Source of the DNA: Chloroflexota bacterium
GTDB taxonomy: Bacteria; Chloroflexota; UBA11872
NCBI GenBank assembly: GCA_022824865.1
Contig: JAJDZD010000039.1
Coordinates: forward strand, 1 to 55,105
DNA length: 55,105 nt
Direction of reading: 5' to 3'
Part shown: piece after piece, positions 33,328 to 40,836 of the stretch
Layout of the letters: each line of letters starts with the position of its first letter
Position numbering within the stretch: the first letter of the stretch is position 1
The notes under the pieces: generated by a model
Told to the model about the DNA's origin: nothing
Database searches by the model: none
Seen by the model: only the letters and a program-made list of their open reading frames with translations
Position numbers and translations under genes: made by a program

Positions 33328-34118
33328 GCCAACCTTGGAACCAGGCCACCGGCGCCCAGGTCCGCGGAGCGTGCCGCTTAGGCGAGTGGGATCGCCCCAC
33401 CCACGGCATGGCCGACGGCTACGTCCAGGCCAACCTGGTCATGCTGCCGGCCGACGCCGCCGACGACTTCCAGGCCTTCTGCGAAGCCAACCCCATCCCC
33501 TGTCCGCTGCTTGAACGGACGGAACCCGGCGACTTCGAACCCACCCAATTCGCTCCCGGCGCAGACCTGCGCACCGACGCCCCCCGCTACCGCGTCTACC
33601 GCGAGGGCGTCCAGGACCCCGGCGAACCCACCGACGTGCTGGAGCAGGTCCAGGACGACATGGTCGGCTTCCTGCTCGGCTGCAGCTTTACCTTCGAGGG
33701 CGCGATGGCCCGCGCCGGCTTCGAGTTGCGTCACCAGACGCAGGACGTCAACGTCCCCATGTACCGGACCACCATGGCCTGCCGACCCGCCGGCGCGTTT
33801 GCCGGCCCCATGGTCGTCAGCATGCGCCCCGTGCAGGCCAACCGCGTGCCCGAGGTCTGCGAGATCACCGCCCGCTACCCCAGCGTCCACGGCGCCCCCG
33901 TTCACGCCGGCGACCCCCTCACCATCGGCATCCGGGACATCAACCGGCCCGACTGGGGCGAACCCGTGGACATCCGCCCCGGCGAAGTCCCCGTCTTCTG
34001 GGGCTGCGGCGTCACCCCCCAGGCCGTCGCCCAGGCCAGCCGCCCGGTACTGATGATCACGCACGCGCCGGGGCACATGTTTGTGACAGATCGATTGGAC
34101 TCCGAACTGGAGAAGTAG
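33324..34118 (+). CDS. D-glutamate cyclase/putative hydro-lyase, DUF1445 half
   Basis: A 264-residue member of the DUF1445 (YcsI-type) family. It shows GMADGYVQANLVMLPADAAD near 29-48, FCEANPIPCPLLERTEPGDF near 53-72, RYRVYREG, MVGFLLGCSFTFEGAMARAG near 113-132, NVPMYRTTMACRPAGAFAGP near 143-162, and ISHAPGHMF-like ITHAPGHMFVTD at the end. ATG 33324 overlaps the TGA of the DUF4392 gene, so the proteins are probably made in equal amounts and act together on D-glutamate. That would recycle a peptidoglycan-derived D-amino acid. Confidence 0.85.
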   Translation: MSQPWNQATGAQVRGACRLGEWDRPTHGMADGYVQANLVMLPADAADDFQAFCEANPIPCPLLERTEPGDFEPTQFAPGADLRTDAPRYRVYREGVQDPGEPTDVLEQVQDDMVGFLLGCSFTFEGAMARAGFELRHQTQDVNVPMYRTTMACRPAGAFAGPMVVSMRPVQANRVPEVCEITARYPSVHGAPVHAGDPLTIGIRDINRPDWGEPVDIRPGEVPVFWGCGVTPQAVAQASRPVLMITHAPGHMFVTDRLDSELEK

Positions 34119-34189
34119 TCCGGCCTCCAGGTCTACGCACTTGTGGACCTGAGGAATGCCCCTCCGCTTCTTGGAACCTTCCGATAGGG

Positions 34190-35344
34190 TTGCGAGAGTT
34201 CTCGGTCACGCTGAAACTGGCGGACCTTCAAACCTGCGCTACCGACCCGGCCGCCGTCCGGTCAGGGAAATTCCGACCCGTAATGCCGGACTCCCCGGGC
34301 GACCCCCAGGGCCGACGCCTCGCACGCCAGAAGGCGCGCTACCTGGAAGAAGCCCAGCGCATCGGATACCTGCTGGAGGCGATGCTACGGCGCGTGGGCG
34401 TGCATGAGGACGCCTGCAAACAGCTCCTCGACGAAATCCAGCGCAGCGCAAGGCGTGCCCGGCGTCAAGCGGCGGATCCCATCGCTCGACGCAAGCGATA
34501 TCGGCTCGGATCGGGCCATCCGCTTACGGCCGGTCGTCTGGAAAACATCTTGCATCTCGACGAGTCAGGCTCATCTGGATCACAGCCGAATGAGTCGGAA
34601 TCGTGGTTCGCCATTGGCGGCGTGGCCATCGACCCGGCTGACATTCCCGCCTACGAGACCCGAGCTGATGAAATCAAGCAGGAGTTCCTTGGCACGATCG
34701 ATATCACCTTTCACGAGCCCCTGATGCGCCAGCGCAAGGAACGTTATTACTTCGGTCGCGATCGCGAGAAAGAAGCTCGCTTCGACGAGGCCATCAGGTC
34801 GCTAATCGACCAGACGCCCGCAACCTACTTCGGTGCGGGTATCCGGAAAGCCAACCTGACCGCCGATACGCTCGACCCGTATCTTCCGACCAGCGCCTAC
34901 CCGCTCGCCATTACGCTCCTACTTGAACGATATATCGACTTTCTGGCCAACAGCTCCAACCGTCCGTTTGGACGGCTGATGTTCGAGAGCATTGGTCCAC
35001 GCGAGGATGCCGAGCGGCAGGCTGTTGTGGTCGACCTGCTCTTGCACGGGACGCAGTGGGTCTCCGATGGGGCGTTTCGTGGCCAACTGCATCCTGGGGT
35101 TCACTACGCTCCCAAGCGTGGGTCCGATGTCATGGAACTGGCCGACATCGTCGCTCGGGAGGTCTTCGAGTGGACCCGCAGCGGTTGCCTGGTAGAGCCG
35201 AAGTTCTGGGACGTGGTCAGCCCGCGCTTCTACGCGCGCGGGGACTTCGCAATGGGCAAATATGGCCTGAAGATCTTTCCCGACCGCGACATACGTGATG
35301 TGGTCGAGACTCATCGGAAGCGCTTCGGGCCCATTAAATACTGA
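34190..35344 (+). CDS. DUF3800 domain protein
   Basis: 384 residues from TTG 34190, or 353 from ATG 34283; the start is uncertain and neither has a clear ribosome site. The first 100 residues are basic and helical (RLARQKARYLEEAQRIGYLL). The DUF3800 domain then begins with ILHLDESGSSG, continues with WFAIGGVAIDPADIPAYETR, ITFHEPLMRQRKERYYFGRD and SIGPREDAERQAVVV, and ends with SDVMELADIVAREVFEW. DUF3800 has an RNase H-like arrangement of acidic residues and is frequent on mobile elements; its function is unknown. A stem-loop follows 2 bp after the stop. Confidence 0.75.
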   Translation: MREFSVTLKLADLQTCATDPAAVRSGKFRPVMPDSPGDPQGRRLARQKARYLEEAQRIGYLLEAMLRRVGVHEDACKQLLDEIQRSARRARRQAADPIARRKRYRLGSGHPLTAGRLENILHLDESGSSGSQPNESESWFAIGGVAIDPADIPAYETRADEIKQEFLGTIDITFHEPLMRQRKERYYFGRDREKEARFDEAIRSLIDQTPATYFGAGIRKANLTADTLDPYLPTSAYPLAITLLLERYIDFLANSSNRPFGRLMFESIGPREDAERQAVVVDLLLHGTQWVSDGAFRGQLHPGVHYAPKRGSDVMELADIVAREVFEWTRSGCLVEPKFWDVVSPRFYARGDFAMGKYGLKIFPDRDIRDVVETHRKRFGPIKY

Positions 35345-35680
35345 AAGCGCCCTCGCAGAGCGAGGGCGCCGATAGCGCTCTCCGCTACCCATTACGACGA
35401 TTGTAATCTCCTCCAGCCACCAACGGCGACCCCATTTCATCCGCACCTGGGCTCAATCTCGTCGTAATGGCAAGCGTGAGACCCACCCTCGTTCGCCAGA
35501 GGCCCAAGACCGTTCGTGTTGAGCCGGCCCGTAGCCATTCGGAGCGCGTGCCCTGAGCTTGCCGAAGAGCCTGCCCTGAGCCTGTCGAAGGGGGGCGAGT
35601 CGAACCGCATCCCTCAATTGCTTCGCAACCCAGGCCCCCTACCCCCCGCCACCGTCGACCCTGCGTATCCTGAGCGCCCT
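35345..35680. other. 336-bp gap with a long inverted repeat and dispersed repeats
   Basis: No gene is seen. The gap has the stem-loop above, then an exact 12-bp inverted repeat CCATTACGACGA (35389-35400) and TCGTCGTAATGG (35459-35470). It also has two tandem copies of CCCTGAGCYTGYCGAA (35551-35566, 35574-35589; 23-bp spacing), whose relative is at 261-276. It is rich in repeat debris. Confidence 0.5.
35347..35369 (+). terminator. Stem-loop after the DUF3800 gene
   Basis: GCGCCCTCG and CGAGGGCGC form a perfect 9-bp stem around CAGAG, starting 2 bp after the stop codon. No T-run follows, so termination by this alone is uncertain. Confidence 0.5.
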
Positions 35681-36169
35681 ATGTGCATCCGAGTCCGCCG
35701 CGCCGAATCCGCCGACTACTCCGCGGCCTGCCGCCTTTACGCCGAGGCCGACGCCCTCCACGCCCGGAAGCGGCCTGACCGCTTTCGACCCACAGACCGG
35801 CCGGCCCGCTCGCGGAGCTTGTTTGACGCGCACCTTGCCGACCCAGATCAGGTGCTCTTCGTGGCTGAAATGGATGGTGCCGTTGCAGGGCTGGTGCGGG
35901 TTCAGGCCTTTGAGCGGCCTGAAATAGCCGACGTGCCCGCGCTCACACCGCGCCGCTACGCCGTGGTGCAGGAACTCGTCGTCGCCCAGGCCCATCAACG
36001 ACGCGGCATCGGCACGCGCCTGATGACCGAAGCCCACCGCTGGGCCCGCGACTGCGGCCTCACCGAGATCGGGCTCACCGTCTACGACTTCAACCAGCCC
36101 GCGCTACAGCTCTACAGCAAGCTCGGCTACGCCCCCGATAGTCGCCGCCTCTCCCGCAAGCTCGACTAA
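35681..36169 (+). CDS. GNAT-family N-acetyltransferase
   Basis: 162 residues. It opens IRVRRAESADYSAACRLYAE, followed by VLFVAEMDGAVAGLVRVQ. The acetyl-CoA-binding region is VVQELVVAQAHQRRGIGTRL (motif A, Q-x2-R-G-I-G) with MTEAHRWARDCGLTEIGLTV, and the end NQPALQLYSKLGYAPDSRRL is the usual motif B. It acetylates an unknown amine. The frame is open from 35516, but that part is repeat DNA (see 35551-35589). ATG 35681 gives the normal GNAT length. Confidence 0.87.
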   Translation: MCIRVRRAESADYSAACRLYAEADALHARKRPDRFRPTDRPARSRSLFDAHLADPDQVLFVAEMDGAVAGLVRVQAFERPEIADVPALTPRRYAVVQELVVAQAHQRRGIGTRLMTEAHRWARDCGLTEIGLTVYDFNQPALQLYSKLGYAPDSRRLSRKLD

Positions 36170-36548
36170 CGGGCGACCAAGGCCCATGTTTGGCCGCGCG
36201 CCGCCCCTGGAGTTGTCACCGCTCCGGTGGCCGTCCGGGGCACAGTCGCATAACAGGGTTGCTCACTGCGGCAGCGTCTTCCGGTCCAGCCCTGTATCAA
36301 CAGGTGGTGCTAACGTAATAGTGGCTACGTACCGTCAGGTGAACCGACGCATCAGGCTATGTGTATCGACCTCTCGGTAGTCCTGACGTCAGGAACGCCA
36401 CGACATTGGCCGCGCCCGACCAGCCAAAGGGATCGCTCCTGTGCCATCGGCCGGTTCCACCCAGGCTTGCTGACGTCGTCTGCTGTCTCTACGACCGGCA
36501 TCGGAACGGGAAGCCGGCTTGCAGGCTGAAGAGCGCCTGGCTCGCGGG
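36170..36548. other. 379-bp regulatory gap before the two-component system
   Basis: No gene seen. The notable element is TCCTGACGTCAGGA at 36381-36394, a perfect 14-bp palindrome about 155 bp upstream of the sensor kinase start and a candidate operator. The rest is less GC-rich than the surrounding genes, as is the start of the kinase gene. Confidence 0.4.
36381..36394. promoter_or_regulatory. Perfect 14-bp palindrome, possible operator
   Basis: TCCTGACGTCAGGA is fully self-complementary. Response regulators with LuxR-type domains bind short inverted repeats and often control their own operon, so this site could bind the regulator encoded at 37819-38481. Evidence is position and symmetry only. 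Confidence 0.35.
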
Positions 36549-37805
36549 ATGTCGGCGCACGACAACGCATCGTCCAGGAGCCGAGCGCAACGGCTGGCAG
36601 CCGCTGTGATTGAGGCTGCTGCAATTAAGAACTGGCAGCCGTACTCAATCGATCCCGAAGAGCTCCGATACCCGGCGAAGGTCTTTGTCTGGGTTCGTTG
36701 GTCCCTAAACTTGGCCAGCATTATTCTGATGGTATATCGGCCAACATTTACCGTGGCTACATATGCTTCCTACATTGGATTCCTCGTGCTGCTTGCGATA
36801 ATAAACGGCGTCGTCTACTACCGCGTTGTTGCCGGTCGTTCGGTCACGTTACGCTGGATGCTCGCGCTTAACCTGTTGGACGTGTTCATTATAACTGCCG
36901 GTACGGCAGTCAGCGGCGGTCTCAATAACAACCTGTTCTACCTGCTGTACTACCCGTCCCTGGCTTGGTTCGCAGTCTTCTTCGGCTCATTTCGAGTGAG
37001 TTTTGTATTGACTACCGCGGTGGCCATCGCATATGCGATCGTATGCCTCAGCGTTGGTACGGGTCTCGATTTTGAGGCGAAGGAAGAAAAGGAGCTGTTT
37101 GGCAGAATCGTCATTATGTATGCGGTCGTGGCATCGGTGAACTTACTCGCCAGGGCTGAGCGCATCCGCCGGCAAGGTGCGGTGAGGCGGGAACGGGAGT
37201 TACAGCGGGAGCGAATCGAGCTGTCGCAGACGATTCATGACACCACGGCGCAGTCCGTGTTCATGATTGGGATTGGCATCGACACGGCGCTTGAGTTGAT
37301 TGAGGAGTCAAGGCGCGAGATGGTAGCCAAACTTGAGGCGACGTCAGCGCTCTCCAAGACCGCGATGTGGGAGCTTCGGCATCCCATCGACGCGGGGCTC
37401 ATATTCGAAGGCCGGTCGTTGGGTCGTGTGCTGGAGCTACACGCCGCGTCCTTTGAGACCATCACGTCGATTCCCGCGTCCGTGATACAGACCGGTATGG
37501 AGCCGTCGCTCCCGTCAGCCACCCGCAGCCGGCTCTTTTCGATCGCGCACAATGCGCTGACGAACGCGTTGCGGCACGCCCGCGCCAGCAGGGTCTCGGT
37601 CGCGCTCGACTTCGGAGACAGTGGCCTGCGCATGTCCGTGTCCGACGATGGCATCGGCCTGCCCGACGATTACGCCGAGCGCGGGCACGGCTTCAAGTAC
37701 ATGCACGCCAATGCCGAAGAAATGAACGGCCGGATCTACGTCGAATCAGGAAGTCCCGGAAGAGGCACGATCGTTACCTGTGAAATCGAGTATGAGCCAA
37801 CTTAA
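36549..37805 (+). CDS. NarL-type membrane sensor histidine kinase
   Basis: 418 residues. About six transmembrane helices lie between 40 and 205 (for example LNLASIILMVYRPTFTVATY, NLLDVFIITAGTAVSGGL, FVLTTAVAIAYAIVCLSV). A short coiled coil follows, then the HisKA_3-like box ELSQTIHDTTAQSVFMIGIG with the phosphorylated histidine in IHDTTAQ. A GHKL ATPase domain has N box SIAHNALTNALRHARA, DDGIGLPDDYAERGHGFKYM and GRGTIVTCEIEY. The multi-helix sensor has no recognised ligand. ATG 36549 is used; TTG 36519 is also in frame. The membrane part is visibly less GC-rich than neighbouring genes. Confidence 0.85.
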   Translation: MSAHDNASSRSRAQRLAAAVIEAAAIKNWQPYSIDPEELRYPAKVFVWVRWSLNLASIILMVYRPTFTVATYASYIGFLVLLAIINGVVYYRVVAGRSVTLRWMLALNLLDVFIITAGTAVSGGLNNNLFYLLYYPSLAWFAVFFGSFRVSFVLTTAVAIAYAIVCLSVGTGLDFEAKEEKELFGRIVIMYAVVASVNLLARAERIRRQGAVRRERELQRERIELSQTIHDTTAQSVFMIGIGIDTALELIEESRREMVAKLEATSALSKTAMWELRHPIDAGLIFEGRSLGRVLELHAASFETITSIPASVIQTGMEPSLPSATRSRLFSIAHNALTNALRHARASRVSVALDFGDSGLRMSVSDDGIGLPDDYAERGHGFKYMHANAEEMNGRIYVESGSPGRGTIVTCEIEYEPT

Positions 37806-37818
37806 GGAGGGTGCCGAC

Positions 37819-38481
37819 GTGCCTTCTAGCGCACCTACCAGCGTCATGATCGTGGACGATCACTCCATCATGCGGGACGGCCTGCGGGAAATGTTGGAGC
37901 GGTCACAGGACTTTCAGGTCGTGGGCCAGGCCCGCGACGGCTGTGAGGCCGTGGATGTGGCGCGGCGCGTCAAGCCCGACGTCATCATCATGGACGTCAT
38001 CATGCCGGTAAAGAACGGCGTCGATGCCTGCCGCGATGTCATGGAAGCCGTGCCTGGAACCCGGGTGCTTATGTTGACGGCTTCAACCAACGATCACACC
38101 GTGATCGACGCGATTGCCGCGGGCGCCACGGGCTATCTGCAGAAGTTCACCGGCAAGGACGAACTGCTCGCCACGATCCGCGACGTTGTCGACGGCGAGT
38201 TTCGCGTGCCGGGCGATGTGGTCCGGCGAGCCTTCGCCGGCGTCCGCGACAGTTCCGGCGAGGACGACACGACCGAGCTGACACGGCTAACCGAGCGAGA
38301 GCAGGAGATCCTCAAGCTGTTTGCCGAGGGGATGTCGTATGCGGAAATCGCCGAGGCTCGAGGGAATCGTCCGCTGACCATCCGCAATGCCATATACGGC
38401 ATCCGCAACAAGCTCGGGGCCAGTTCGAGTCAGGAGATGGTGGTCTGGGCGGTACGGAACGGTTTGCTGGACAACGACTAG
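37819..38481 (+). CDS. NarL/FixJ-family response regulator
   Basis: 220 residues. The receiver domain has VMIVDDHSIMRDGLREML, the phospho-acceptor in KPDVIIMDVIMPVKNGVDA, MLTASTND and YLQKFTGKDELL. The C-terminal LuxR-type helix-turn-helix is LTEREQEILKLFAEGMSYAE followed by RPLTIRNAIYGIRNKLGA. AAGGAGG at 37804-37810 lies 8 bp before GTG 37819, which fixes this start over GTG 37780 inside the kinase gene. It forms a two-component pair with the kinase. The three exported-protein genes that follow on the same strand are plausible targets. Confidence 0.9.
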   Translation: MPSSAPTSVMIVDDHSIMRDGLREMLERSQDFQVVGQARDGCEAVDVARRVKPDVIIMDVIMPVKNGVDACRDVMEAVPGTRVLMLTASTNDHTVIDAIAAGATGYLQKFTGKDELLATIRDVVDGEFRVPGDVVRRAFAGVRDSSGEDDTTELTRLTEREQEILKLFAEGMSYAEIAEARGNRPLTIRNAIYGIRNKLGASSSQEMVVWAVRNGLLDND

Positions 38482-38618
38482 CCTGAACGACTGCCGTCCG
38501 GACGCCGGCCGCGTCTGGGTCGACCGCTGTCGCGGGCAACCCGCGGGATCGCATAGGCTTGGAACTCTGTCGGGGACACCGCAACGCTGGCACGGGTACG
38601 ATGGTATCTACCGATAGG

Positions 38619-38624
38619 TACAAT
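38619..38624 (+). promoter_or_regulatory. Candidate -10 box before the WPTTC/ankyrin gene
   Basis: TACAAT matches the -10 consensus at five of six positions and lies 43 bp upstream of ATG 38667. No good -35 box is seen at 16-18 bp, which would fit an activator-dependent promoter, possibly for the adjacent response regulator. Confidence 0.3.
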
Positions 38625-38666
38625 GAGACCTCTGAGCCAAGCGCGACTGTGAAAGGGCGGGTTGGA

Positions 38667-39725
38667 ATGCGACGGATACGAACCATCCTCATGGCGGCGG
38701 TGGTGGCGCTGGTCGCTGCCGCGGCCGTTGCTACGCCGGTCTTCGCCCAATGGCCCACGACCTGCGTGGACCTGAACGACATCGTGGAGAACCATCTGGG
38801 CCGCGACAACAACGTCGGCATCTACCAGCGCGTCTTTGGCGACCAGGCCGAGGCGGCCTGCCAGGGCGATCACCGCGAGGACGTGCGCGGCGTCTTCGCC
38901 TGGGCGTTCGATCTCGCGCCACCCGCTCCGCCGCCGGCCGTCGCGGGATCGTCCCTGCCCCTGGCCAACGATGCCCTCTACTCAGCCGTGTGGCGGGGTC
39001 AGACTGAGCGGGTGCGAACCCTGGTGGCCGGCGGTCTGAACGCCAACACGCGGACCTCTGACAACGATCCGCTGATTTACTCGGCGATCTGGCGCAACTA
39101 TGTGGAGATTGTCCGCATTCTCGCCGATGCGGGCGCCAACGTGAACGCCAGGGACTCCGATGGCGAGCCAGTGCTTCGTTCAGCAATCTGGCGGAATCAC
39201 ACGGATGTCGTGCAGGTTCTGGTGGACGCCGGGGCAAACGTCGACGCCAGGGACTCCGATGGCGACCCGCTGCTCCGCGAGGCGATTTGGCGGGATCACG
39301 CGAACGTCGCGCGCATCCTGGTAGACGCCGGGGCCGACGTGAATGCCAAGGACTCCGATGGGGATCCGCTGCTCTTCGAAGCGGTCTGGCGCGGACACAC
39401 CGAGATCGTGCGGATCCTCGTCGATGCCGGGGTTGACGTGAATGCACGCGACTCGGATGGCGACACCGCTCTGGGCGAAGCGCAGTTCCGCGGTCACACG
39501 GAAATCATCCGGATCCTGCTGGCGGCACCGGCGGCTCCGACGGCGGCAGCCGATCTCGGCTGGCCCACCACCTGCGTCGACCTCAACGACATCGTCGAGC
39601 GCCACCTCGGGAACAACCAGAACGTCGGCATCTACCAGCAGGTCTTCGGCGATCAGGCCGAGGCCGGCTGCCGCGGCGACCACCGTGAGGACGTGCGCGG
39701 CGTGTTCGCCTGGGCCTTCAACTGA
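38667..39725 (+). CDS. Secreted protein: two WPTTC domains flanking six ankyrin repeats
   Basis: 352 residues. Signal peptide 1-27 (MRRIRTILMAAVVALVAAAA, cut after VFA). The first copy of a 53-residue domain is at 29-81, beginning WPTTCVDLNDIVENHLG and ending VRGVFAWAF. A linker follows, then six 33-residue ankyrin repeats at 101-298 (D-PLL-EAIWR-H-x-V-RILVDAGA-VNARDSDG). The second domain copy is at 299-351, one residue before the stop. The domain has two conserved cysteines (WPTTC and GC/AC before DHREDVR), likely a disulfide outside the cell. I recognise no family for it. The frame is open from 38559, but ATG 38667 gives the signal peptide. A terminator-like hairpin follows. Confidence 0.8.
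   Translation: MRRIRTILMAAVVALVAAAAVATPVFAQWPTTCVDLNDIVENHLGRDNNVGIYQRVFGDQAEAACQGDHREDVRGVFAWAFDLAPPAPPPAVAGSSLPLANDALYSAVWRGQTERVRTLVAGGLNANTRTSDNDPLIYSAIWRNYVEIVRILADAGANVNARDSDGEPVLRSAIWRNHTDVVQVLVDAGANVDARDSDGDPLLREAIWRDHANVARILVDAGADVNAKDSDGDPLLFEAVWRGHTEIVRILVDAGVDVNARDSDGDTALGEAQFRGHTEIIRILLAAPAAPTAAADLGWPTTCVDLNDIVERHLGNNQNVGIYQQVFGDQAEAGCRGDHREDVRGVFAWAFN
38967..39560 (+). repeat. Six tandem 99-bp units encoding ankyrin repeats
   Basis: Exactly six units of 99 bp fit between codons 101 and 298. Units 2-5 are very alike at DNA level (for example GACTCCGATGGCGA, GTGGACGCCGGGGC), so they seem recently amplified or homogenised. The first and sixth are more divergent, as capping repeats usually are. 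Confidence 0.8.
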
Positions 39726-39761
39726 TGTGACCGGGGGCGCGATCAGGGGAGTAAGTGATCG

Positions 39762-39794
39762 AAGGGTGGTCCCGCTACCGGCGGGGTCACCCTT
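39762..39794 (+). terminator. Stem-loop after the WPTTC/ankyrin gene
   Basis: AAGGGTGGTCCCGC (39762-39775) pairs with GCGGGGTCACCCTT (39781-39794) over 14 bp including G-U pairs, with loop TACCG. It begins 37 bp after the stop codon and is followed by only a weak TAAG, not a T-run. Confidence 0.55.
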
Positions 39795-39866
39795 TAAGCG
39801 CCTGACGCCGGTGCATCGGGATCGGCTTCCAAACACAGCGAGCCTCGCTCAGCGCGCATTGGTGAG

Positions 39867-40637
39867 ATGGGTGCTATGACAGCCCGAGCTCGGACCGTCC
39901 TGTTCGCCGTCGTCACCCTGGTGCTTGCCGGGCCGGTGCTGGCGTTTTTCCTGGCGCGGCTGGTTCTCAGCAACGATGCGCTGCTGCTGGACCAGGTGGC
40001 CGGACGCCGCACGCCCCTCATCGAGCTCTCGCTCTGGGCCGGCGCCGATCCCAACTACCGCGACGACGACGGCCGCTCCGCTCTCCCGGTCGCCGTGGCC
40101 TATGGCGATTTGGAAGTCGTGCCGCTCCTCCTGGATGCCGGCGCCGACGTCAACGCCCGCAACGGCGCGGGCGAGCCGGTGGCCTCCGTGGCTGTCCTTG
40201 AAGGCGAACCCGAGATCCTGGCCATGCTGCTGGACGCCGGCGCTGACCCCAATGCCAGGGACGACGACGGCATCGCCGTCGTCGTACGGGCCGTGGCAGG
40301 CGGCGACGCTGGGATTGTGCGGATGCTCCTAGACGCCGGCGCCGATCCCAACACCCTGGCGGAGGAAGACCTCTCCGTCCTGGCCATTGCCGTCGATCGC
40401 GGCCACACCGAGGTCGCGCGGTTGCTGCTCGACGCCGGCGCCGACCCCAACGGCCCCGGGATCGCGGAGCTCGTCCAGCAATCCGGCAACGCCGACCTGC
40501 TCGCGCTGCTCGAAGCCGGCGCGCTCACCGCGGAAGCCCTGTTGACCCTGGCCGAACTCGGCTTGAACGCCCTCGCCAACATCGACAAGTTCATCGAAGG
40601 CATGATCTGCATCTTCACCCTCGGCTTCGGCTGCTAG
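39867..40637 (+). CDS. Membrane-anchored ankyrin-repeat protein
   Basis: 256 residues (ATG 39867; ATG 39876 also possible). A membrane anchor or signal at about 9-34 (VLFAVVTLVLAGPVLAFFLA) is followed by about five ankyrin repeats from 45 to 215, with units such as LPVAVAYGDLEVVPLLLDAG then ADVNARNGAGEP. The end is an unusual hydrophobic tail, LLTLAELGLNALANIDKFIE followed by GMICIFTLGFGC, with cysteines near and at the terminus. It lacks the WPTTC domain of its neighbours but shares the ankyrin style. Location outside the membrane is inferred from the N-terminus; the partner is unknown. Confidence 0.78.
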   Translation: MGAMTARARTVLFAVVTLVLAGPVLAFFLARLVLSNDALLLDQVAGRRTPLIELSLWAGADPNYRDDDGRSALPVAVAYGDLEVVPLLLDAGADVNARNGAGEPVASVAVLEGEPEILAMLLDAGADPNARDDDGIAVVVRAVAGGDAGIVRMLLDAGADPNTLAEEDLSVLAIAVDRGHTEVARLLLDAGADPNGPGIAELVQQSGNADLLALLEAGALTAEALLTLAELGLNALANIDKFIEGMICIFTLGFGC

Positions 40638-40836
40638 GCCCCCAGACAGCAGGCGCCCTTCACGGCAGCTCGGCGAACGCGTCCTCTCCATTCAGAGCAG
40701 ACACGGCGGCTCGCCGTCCAGCTGCTCCGCACGGACAGTCAACGAATCTCGGTACGCTCGCCAACCCGTGCGCTCAGGAACTTCAGCCCATCTGCGAAAC
40801 GGCCCTGACCTACAGGTTGTGTCTCCCGTGACCCTG

